Shown here: positions 5,094 to 9,632 of the stretch, piece by piece | Numbering within the stretch: position 1 is the stretch's first letter | Layout: each line of letters begins with the position of its first letter | DNA from: Spirochaetaceae bacterium | GTDB taxonomy: Bacteria > Spirochaetota > Spirochaetia > Treponematales > Breznakiellaceae | Length of the DNA stretch: 9,632 nt | Reading direction: 5' to 3' | Assembly: GCA_031265535.1 (NCBI GenBank) | Contig: JAISCO010000088.1 | Span: 1 to 9,632 of the forward strand | Notes under the pieces: generated by a model | What the model was told of the DNA's origin: nothing | Databases searched by the model: none | The model's input: only the letters and a program-made list of their open reading frames with translations | Position numbers and translations under genes: made by a program

Positions 5094-6572
5094 ATGAACA
5101 CAATACTCACGCTCACGCCCATATTTATTTTTCTTGTTGTATTGCTTGGCGTTGGTTTTTTCGCGCGGCAAAAAGGGAAAGACAGCTCCGGCGGATTTTC
5201 AAACGAATACTTTATCGGGTCGCGCAGCTTGGGCGGCTTTGTCTTTGCGATGACATTTGTCGCGACATACACATCGGTTTCCAGCTTTGTGGGGGGGCCC
5301 GGGCTTGCGTGGGCGCGCGGTTTTGGCTGGGTTTACTATGCGACAATACAAGTAGTTTCCGTAATGATGGTAATGGGCGTTGTAGGCAAAAAACTCGCCA
5401 TCATTGGACGGAAAATAGGCGCGGTAACAGTCATAGACATAATCCGCAAACGTTATTCCAGTGATATTTTAGCAAACATTTCCGCTGTGGTTATAGTCCT
5501 TTTCTTTACGGCAATGATGGTGGCGCAGTACACAGGCGGGGCAAACCTTTTCGCGGCGGCGGCAAACGTTGATTACAACGCGGGACTAATATTATTCGCG
5601 CTTGTCGTAGTAATTTACACTTCGGTAGGAGGATTTCGCGGGGTAGCCCTTACCGACACTATATGCGCCGTTATTATGGTACTCTGCATAGGCGTAATCG
5701 GTTTTGCTATACTAAATTCCGGCGGCGGCCTTGCCGGCGTCATGAAAAAAATCAACGCGGAACCGGTACTGCTTGAAGTACAATCGGGCGGCTATCTTTC
5801 CGTACCATTTCTACTCTCACAGTGGCTGCTCTGCGGCGTTTGTACACTGGGCCTGCCGCAGTCCCTTGTCCGCAGCCTCAGCTTTAAGGACAGCCGGGCG
5901 CTGCACCGCGCCATGATATACGGCACAGTAGTTATCGGATTGATGATGGTAGGGATGCACCTTTTGGGCGTACTTTCACGCGGAGTCATAACGGAGATCC
6001 CGGCCGGTAAAACAACCGACGCGATAATGCCCACACTAATAGTCCAGACACTGCCTTCTGTACTTGCGGGCTTTGCGATAATCGGCACACTTGCCGCCAC
6101 AATGTCAACCGTTTCATCACTTTTAATAACAGCCTCGTCCTCTATAATCAAAGATTTATGGCTGCGTTATAGCTCAAAACAAGCATCCCGGCCAAATGAC
6201 AAGCAGATACAGCGCTTTTCCATACTCGTAACCCTCTTAATCGGACTAGTTTCTTTAATAATCGCTATAAAACCGCCTTCGGTCATTGTCTGGATTAACC
6301 TTTTTGCGTTTGGCGGCTTGGAAAGCGCCTTTTTTTGGACATTCCTGCTGGGTTTATTTTGGAAAAGAGCCAACAAGACAGGCGCGATTCTCGCAATGAT
6401 TGGCGGCGTTGTTTTGTACTGCGCCTCTATGGCGCTGCGCCTTCCATTAGGCGGCAGCCATCAAATTGTAATCGGCATTGGCGCGTCTTTTGTTTTGTTT
6501 ATCGCGGGCAGTCTGCTGGGCAAGCCTCAGGACGAAAAAACACTTCGCCTATTCTTCCCCGAAAAGTTTTAA
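5094..6572 (+). CDS. panF: Sodium/pantothenate symporter PanF, 492 aa
   Basis: A member of the solute:sodium symporter (SSS) family that imports pantothenate, the precursor of coenzyme A, across the inner membrane with Na+. The sequence parallels E. coli PanF (483 aa) over its whole length: NEYFIGSRSLGG (37-48), the TYTSVSSFVGGPG stretch (58-70), the SSS signature SVGGFRGVALTDT (177-189), GLPQSLVRSLSFKDSRALHR, MSTVSS near the second sodium site (337-342), and KPPSVIVWINLFAFGGLE. About thirteen hydrophobic segments are apparent. It follows yhdT by 3 nt with no well-placed Shine-Dalgarno of its own (nearest AAGG is some 15-20 nt upstream), so translational coupling to yhdT is likely. The TAA stop overlaps a small inverted repeat. 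Confidence 0.95.
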   Translation: MNTILTLTPIFIFLVVLLGVGFFARQKGKDSSGGFSNEYFIGSRSLGGFVFAMTFVATYTSVSSFVGGPGLAWARGFGWVYYATIQVVSVMMVMGVVGKKLAIIGRKIGAVTVIDIIRKRYSSDILANISAVVIVLFFTAMMVAQYTGGANLFAAAANVDYNAGLILFALVVVIYTSVGGFRGVALTDTICAVIMVLCIGVIGFAILNSGGGLAGVMKKINAEPVLLEVQSGGYLSVPFLLSQWLLCGVCTLGLPQSLVRSLSFKDSRALHRAMIYGTVVIGLMMVGMHLLGVLSRGVITEIPAGKTTDAIMPTLIVQTLPSVLAGFAIIGTLAATMSTVSSLLITASSSIIKDLWLRYSSKQASRPNDKQIQRFSILVTLLIGLVSLIIAIKPPSVIVWINLFAFGGLESAFFWTFLLGLFWKRANKTGAILAMIGGVVLYCASMALRLPLGGSHQIVIGIGASFVLFIAGSLLGKPQDEKTLRLFFPEKF

Positions 6573-6594
6573 CCCGCCACCCGCCAGCGGGTTT
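6571..6594 (+). terminator. Weak terminator-like hairpin at the panF stop codon
   Basis: AACCCGC (6571-6577) pairs with GCGGGTT (6587-6593) around a 9-nt loop, followed by a single further T. The stem includes the last bases of the stop codon. The U-run is too short for a confident intrinsic terminator. Confidence 0.35.
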
Positions 6595-6738
6595 CAATGC
6601 GCTCCGCGCCGGCATACCCAACGCGGGCTTCACTCCGTGCCTCAGGTCCGAAAAGGGCGGTTAGCATACGCGGCTGCCCGCCCTATCATTCCTCATTCCT
6701 AACTGCTCATTTTTCCTTTTTCCCTTTTACTTTTTACC
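6589..6738. repeat. Third, inverted copy of the intergenic repeat
   Basis: Bases 6589-6675 match the reverse complement of the ends of the 4403-4751 copies (for example ATGCGCTCCGCGC and CACTCCGTGCC). After a CATTCCT doublet, 6724-6738 (CTTTTACTTTTTACC) is the reverse complement of the GGTAAAAAGTAAAAG units in copies A and B. With those copies it brackets yhdT-panF in inverted orientation. Confidence 0.7.
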
Positions 6739-6798
6739 TCTTTGCGGGGGTCATCCGTGTTGGCGCTGATTTTCGTTTTGAAATCGGAATTGTTACTT

Positions 6799-6812
6799 CC
6801 CCCCCCCCCCCC
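6799..6812. repeat. C14 homopolymer abutting the ABC-F stop codon
   Basis: Fourteen C residues end exactly where the ABC-F stop codon (6813-6815, TAA on the minus strand) begins, so the mRNA would continue directly into G14. It is the third C14 tract of the window. Confidence 0.95.
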
Positions 6813-8798
6813 TTAACAATTCTTTAACGCATCCAATTCCTCAGCTAATTTTTCCCAGTTTGAGGTACATTCAGCGATGGCCGCGGTGCTTTGCTCAAGT
6901 TGAGACTGAAGCTCGCGGCTCTTTTCGCCGTTGGTATAGACATCGCGCTCTGAAAGCCGTGCTTCCAGAGCGGATTTTTCCGCTTCAAGAGCGTTGATAC
7001 GTTCAATTATGGCGGCCTCGGCGCGTTCCACGCGCCGAATGGCGGCGGAGCGCTTCTTTTCTGCTTCGCGCGCGTCATTTTTTGACGCGCCATTTTTTGT
7101 AGTTCCCCCGCTCACTTTCGGATCCATTTTGCCGGCAGCCTGACTCTCTTCGAGCCCCGTTAGGAAATATATGGCATCCAGATAAGAAGCATAGTTTCCG
7201 TAGTAAATCCGGTGCGGCTGTCCAGCGGAAAGCGCAAGCGTTTTGCTGGATAAGGCTTCCATAAAAGCGCGGTCGTGAGAAACAAAAATGACAGTGCCGG
7301 TGTAAGCGAGCAGCGCCTCAAGCAGAATGTCTTTTGCGTACAGGTCAAGATGATTCGTAGGCTCGTCAAGGACGAGCAGGTTTGCTGGGCGTAGCAGCAG
7401 CCGGAGCAGAGCGAGACGGCTTTTTTCACCGCCGGACAAGACTGAAATTTTCTTGAACACATCGTCGCCGCGAAACAGGAACGCGCCCAGCATATCACGG
7501 AGACGGGGAATGAGGGCTGTAGGAGCGGCGTCTTCCAGCAGTTCCAATACAGTAGCCGCGCCGCCGTTGATAGCGCCGCCATTTGGATTGAGCGTTTCGG
7601 CGGCTTCTTGCGAAAAGTAGGCGCATACGACACCCGCGCCATAAGTTACCGCGCCTTCATAAACATTATCCGCGCCCGCGATTATGCGAAGCAGCGTACT
7701 TTTGCCCGCGCCGTTTGCCCCGACTACAAGCAGGCGCTCACCGGCTTCAAGGCAAAGGTCAAGACCGGAGAGGACTTTCTTTTCGCCGTAAGTCTTGCGG
7801 ATTCCTTCAAGTTTGAGCGTTATACGCCCTGAATGCGGCGGCGGCGGCAGTTTTATCGCTATTTTTTTTAAGTTTTCAGGGATTTCTATACGAGTCATCT
7901 TTTCAAGCATCTTGATCCGTTCCTGTACCATGGCGGCCTTGCTGGGCTTGTAGCGGAACCGGCGGATTAAGTCTTCCGCCCGCGCAATCTCGTCCTGCTG
8001 CCTCTTGTGCGCGGCGATCAGGTTTTCGATTTCAGCTGCGCGGCGTGTTTCATAGCCCGTATATGTCCCCGGCCAGCGCTTCAGCCTGCCTTGAAACAAC
8101 TCGTACACCTCGTTTATTGTCGCGTCAAGAAAGTAGCGGTCGTGGGAAACAAGCAAGAAGGCGCCCGTAAAGTCCCGCAGCCACTGTTCCAGCCAGCCGC
8201 GCCCCTCGACATCAAGATAGTTGGTGGGTTCGTCCAGCAACAGTATATCAGGATTTTCGAGCAGCGACTTGGCAAGAGCTATCCGCATCTGCCAACCGCC
8301 GGAAAATTCCTCCGTAAGCCGCCCGTAATCGCTCTCCGCAAAGCCCAGACCTTGCAGAACAATGGCTATCTGCTTATCAATCCGCCAAAAACCCGCGATT
8401 TCAAGCGTTTCATTGATGTGTTCCGCCTCGTGGAGCAGATTTTGCGTCCTGTTATCATCCGTTGTCGCCGTTTGCAGCAGATTTTCTATCGCGATTCTAC
8501 GTTCAAGCATCGCCGTGCAGCGGCTAAACGCGGTTTTTACCTCATCCCATAAGGTTTTCCCGCCGTGAACAAGGCCGGATTGCGGCAAATATGTTATCCG
8601 CGCCCCTTTTTCCAGCGCCCGCTCTCCGGAATCACAGGGTATAAGCCCCGCGATTATCTTCATCAACGTGGATTTTCCAGACCCGTTTGCCCCGCAAAGC
8701 GCCGCGCGTGAGCCGGTTTTTAGTTTTATGTCCGCGTTATGGATTATATTCCGCTCTCCAAACGCAAGCGACACACCGGTAAATTGAACAAAAGCCAT
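6813..8798 (-). CDS. ABC-F family ATPase (tandem ABC domains, ribosome-associated type), 661 aa
   Basis: Two ABC ATPase domains lie on one chain with no membrane segment, the ABC-F layout. Domain 1: Walker A GANGSGKST (36-44), signature FSGGWQ (165-170), Walker B ILLLDEP with E190, and SHD at 218-220. Domain 2: Walker A GANGAGKST (360-368), signature LSGGE (454-458), Walker B with E479. The interdomain linker (about 240-325), charged and helical, is the P-site-tRNA interaction region of the family. A C-terminal coiled coil (about 575-655) follows a low-complexity hinge, as in Uup and YheS subgroups; the subgroup is not certain. ABC-F proteins act on the ribosome in translation rescue or antibiotic protection and hydrolyse ATP. 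No Shine-Dalgarno is visible; TAACAT lies 6 nt before the ATG. All catalytic motifs are intact. Confidence 0.93.
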   Translation of the reverse strand: MAFVQFTGVSLAFGERNIIHNADIKLKTGSRAALCGANGSGKSTLMKIIAGLIPCDSGERALEKGARITYLPQSGLVHGGKTLWDEVKTAFSRCTAMLERRIAIENLLQTATTDDNRTQNLLHEAEHINETLEIAGFWRIDKQIAIVLQGLGFAESDYGRLTEEFSGGWQMRIALAKSLLENPDILLLDEPTNYLDVEGRGWLEQWLRDFTGAFLLVSHDRYFLDATINEVYELFQGRLKRWPGTYTGYETRRAAEIENLIAAHKRQQDEIARAEDLIRRFRYKPSKAAMVQERIKMLEKMTRIEIPENLKKIAIKLPPPPHSGRITLKLEGIRKTYGEKKVLSGLDLCLEAGERLLVVGANGAGKSTLLRIIAGADNVYEGAVTYGAGVVCAYFSQEAAETLNPNGGAINGGAATVLELLEDAAPTALIPRLRDMLGAFLFRGDDVFKKISVLSGGEKSRLALLRLLLRPANLLVLDEPTNHLDLYAKDILLEALLAYTGTVIFVSHDRAFMEALSSKTLALSAGQPHRIYYGNYASYLDAIYFLTGLEESQAAGKMDPKVSGGTTKNGASKNDAREAEKKRSAAIRRVERAEAAIIERINALEAEKSALEARLSERDVYTNGEKSRELQSQLEQSTAAIAECTSNWEKLAEELDALKNC

Positions 8799-8853
8799 TC
8801 TCTAATGTTAGCGCAGCCGTAAACAAAATTGGAATTCCCGCGCACACACGTAC

Positions 8854-8870
8854 AGCAGTTTTACTTTTAG
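8854..8870. repeat. 17-bp direct repeat, copy 1
   Basis: AGCAGTTTTACTTTTAG occurs here and again, identically, at 9071-9087, where it forms the left half of a palindrome. This copy lies about 55 nt upstream of the ABC-F start. Confidence 0.8.
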
Positions 8871-8894
8871 AAAATTTATGGTAAAAAGGAACAA
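8866..8894 (-). promoter_or_regulatory. Weak candidate promoter upstream of the ABC-F gene
   Basis: TTGTTC (8894-8889) and TCTAAA (8871-8866) on the minus strand are 17 nt apart but match consensus at only 3 and 4 positions. The -10 overlaps one copy of the 17-bp repeat. It competes with the TAACAT hexamer immediately before the ATG as the real promoter. Confidence 0.2.
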
Positions 8895-9070
8895 TTCTTA
8901 CCTCTTACAAAGGGGGGAAGCGCATCAATCATAAACCGTTAAAATTTTGAGGTAATATGATAAATTTTTTGTCGCTGCTCCCCCTCGTTCCAAAGGTTTT
9001 GCTTCGCAAAACGCTTTTCCACTACCCCCACCCATTAACAATTAACAGCGGGTTAGTGGATAGTGGACAG

Positions 9071-9106
9071 AGCAGTTTTACTTTTAGCGCTAAAAGTAAA
9101 ATTGCT
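9071..9106. repeat. 36-bp near-perfect palindrome containing copy 2 of the 17-bp repeat
   Basis: The left half (9071-9088) and right half (9089-9106) are complementary at 17 of 18 positions, the odd pair being G-T, with no spacer. There is no U-run after it, so it is not a terminator. A two-fold protein-binding site or a remnant of a small palindromic element are the likely readings. Confidence 0.8.
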
Positions 9107-9387
9107 AACATGTAGTTTTCATGACAAGCCAAACCCCGTTGCTGCGTTAACGAGAGGGAGCATTTCCAATGAACGGCGACACAGAGTGTATAGACATCTC
9201 TCAAACTGTGGGTAAACGGTCTCAAGACCGGGAAGAAGAATATTTTACCTCAAAGTCGAAAAAGTCGAAGAAGGAAAGAGAAAGAGGGAAGATTTTTTAC
9301 TTTTTCCCTTTTATTTGAATAATAGCTTGCAGGGGGAGGGGGTAATAGGGCAATGCGTAACATTGACCCCGCCCCAAATGTTGCGGA

Positions 9388-9469
9388 GAAAACCGCACAA
9401 AGGGTGCAGCCCGACTGCGGTTTTCGTAGCCCGAGCCGCCTACTGGCGGCGTCCCCAGCATAGCTGGGG
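9388..9469. repeat. Cluster of three hairpins downstream of the PIN-like gene
   Basis: GAAAACCGCA (9388-9397) pairs with TGCGGTTTTC (9416-9425) and encloses a small GGG/CCC stem. GCCGCC-TACT-GGCGGC occupies 9435-9450. CCCCAGC-ATA-GCTGGGG occupies 9453-9469. The first stem, read on the minus strand, ends in TTTTC and could serve as a terminator for the PIN-like gene, but no longer U-run follows. The compact triple palindrome resembles REP-type intergenic elements. Confidence 0.6.
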
Positions 9470-9485
9470 CGCGTAAACAGACCCA

Positions 9486-9632
9486 TTATGTGCAGTTGCT
9501 TGGCTTTTTATTTAGTTTTTCTCTAATCCAATTTACTTTTATATTTTCTGCTTCTTCTATCCGTTCAAGATCCGTATGATCCGATGTTACTAATATCCAT
9601 TTCCCAATAATACATTCTGCTACTAATATTGT
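9486..9632 (-). CDS. C-terminal part of a probable PIN-domain (VapC-like) protein, incomplete at the window edge
   Basis: The minus strand reads open from the window edge for 48 codons and ends in TAA (9488-9486). The visible peptide contains ECIIGKWILVTSDHTDLERI and then KVNWIREKL. The pattern of a short helix, a hydrophobic LVTSD strand end, an acidic D/E-rich turn and a final V-x-W-I-R strand is what the C-terminus of PIN-domain ribonucleases looks like (the D of LVTSD corresponds to an active-site acid). PIN proteins are often VapC toxins that cleave RNA and are paired with an upstream antitoxin, which would lie outside this window. Base composition is AT-rich, like the hypothetical gene at the left. 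Coding status is convincing; family assignment is moderate because the N-terminal half is missing. Confidence 0.6.
   Translation of the reverse strand, partial: TILVAECIIGKWILVTSDHTDLERIEEAENIKVNWIREKLNKKPSNCT

Larger units (their letters stand above)
8799..9485. other. Gene-free spacer rich in hairpins and repeats
   Basis: No frame here looks coding: the minus-strand frames at 9022-9225 and 9250-9486 run across palindromes and low-complexity DNA. The stretch holds a 17-bp direct repeat, a 36-bp palindrome, a GTTTTGC-TTC-GCAAAAC type hairpin (about 8997-9013), a short CGGTC/GACCG stem (9217-9230), a purine-rich run (about 9230-9290) and three close hairpins (9388-9469). Confidence 0.6.

Noticed and set aside
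6335..6827. Plus-strand frames at the end of panF and beyond
   Set aside because: They lie in the wrong frame of panF or within the inverted repeat copy and the C14 tract; no Shine-Dalgarno.
7160..8568. Other-frame and plus-strand open frames within the ABC-F gene
   Set aside because: Shadows of a long, motif-complete ABC-F gene, with no features of their own.
9022..9486. Two minus-strand frames of 67 and 78 aa
   Set aside because: They cross the 36-bp palindrome, a purine-rich run and the hairpin cluster, have no convincing ribosome site and no protein-like composition. The one starting at 9486 overlaps the PIN-like stop by one base but reads through palindromes.

Overview
The window looks like chromosomal DNA of a host-associated spirochaete, most plausibly of the Treponema type. 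The clues are a lipoprotein with a relaxed spirochaete-style lipobox, intergenic space filled with short repeated words, and an AT-rich hypothetical gene beside GC-richer housekeeping genes. This assignment is an inference from gene style; no rRNA or other marker gene is present.

Layout. The left edge holds the first codons of a minus-strand gene (start at 29). Then come about 600 bases without a recognisable protein gene, with many hairpins, a clear bidirectional intrinsic terminator (258-298) and a fitting minus-strand promoter (530-558), so a roughly 265-nt RNA may be made here. An AT-rich hypothetical gene (640-1011, minus) follows. Next is a large surface lipoprotein of beta-helix character (1232-2931, minus, TTG start), which has its own promoter and a structured leader of about 215 nt ending in a terminator-like hairpin next to the Shine-Dalgarno. 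On the plus strand lie a long uracil-phosphoribosyltransferase-family protein (3309-4379) and a yhdT-panF pair (4818-5090, 5094-6572) for sodium-coupled pantothenate uptake. An ABC-F ATPase (6813-8798, minus) converges on panF. The right end is a repeat- and hairpin-rich spacer and the 3' end of a probable PIN-domain (VapC-like) gene (9486-9632, minus).

Functional picture. The identified genes cover nucleobase salvage (UPRT family), import of the coenzyme A precursor pantothenate (YhdT, PanF), ribosome-associated ABC-F activity and a cell-surface lipoprotein. The minus-strand flanks (AT-rich hypothetical, PIN-like tail) look accessory.

Most notable unexplained signals: the candidate ncRNA and the SD-sequestering hairpin at the left end; the structured lipoprotein leader; three C/G homopolymers of exactly 14 bases near gene 3' ends; a duplicated intergenic repeat with a third, inverted copy that together bracket yhdT-panF; and a shared TANNNT hexamer exactly 6 nt before three ATGs that lack a properly spaced Shine-Dalgarno, which suggests leaderless mRNAs.
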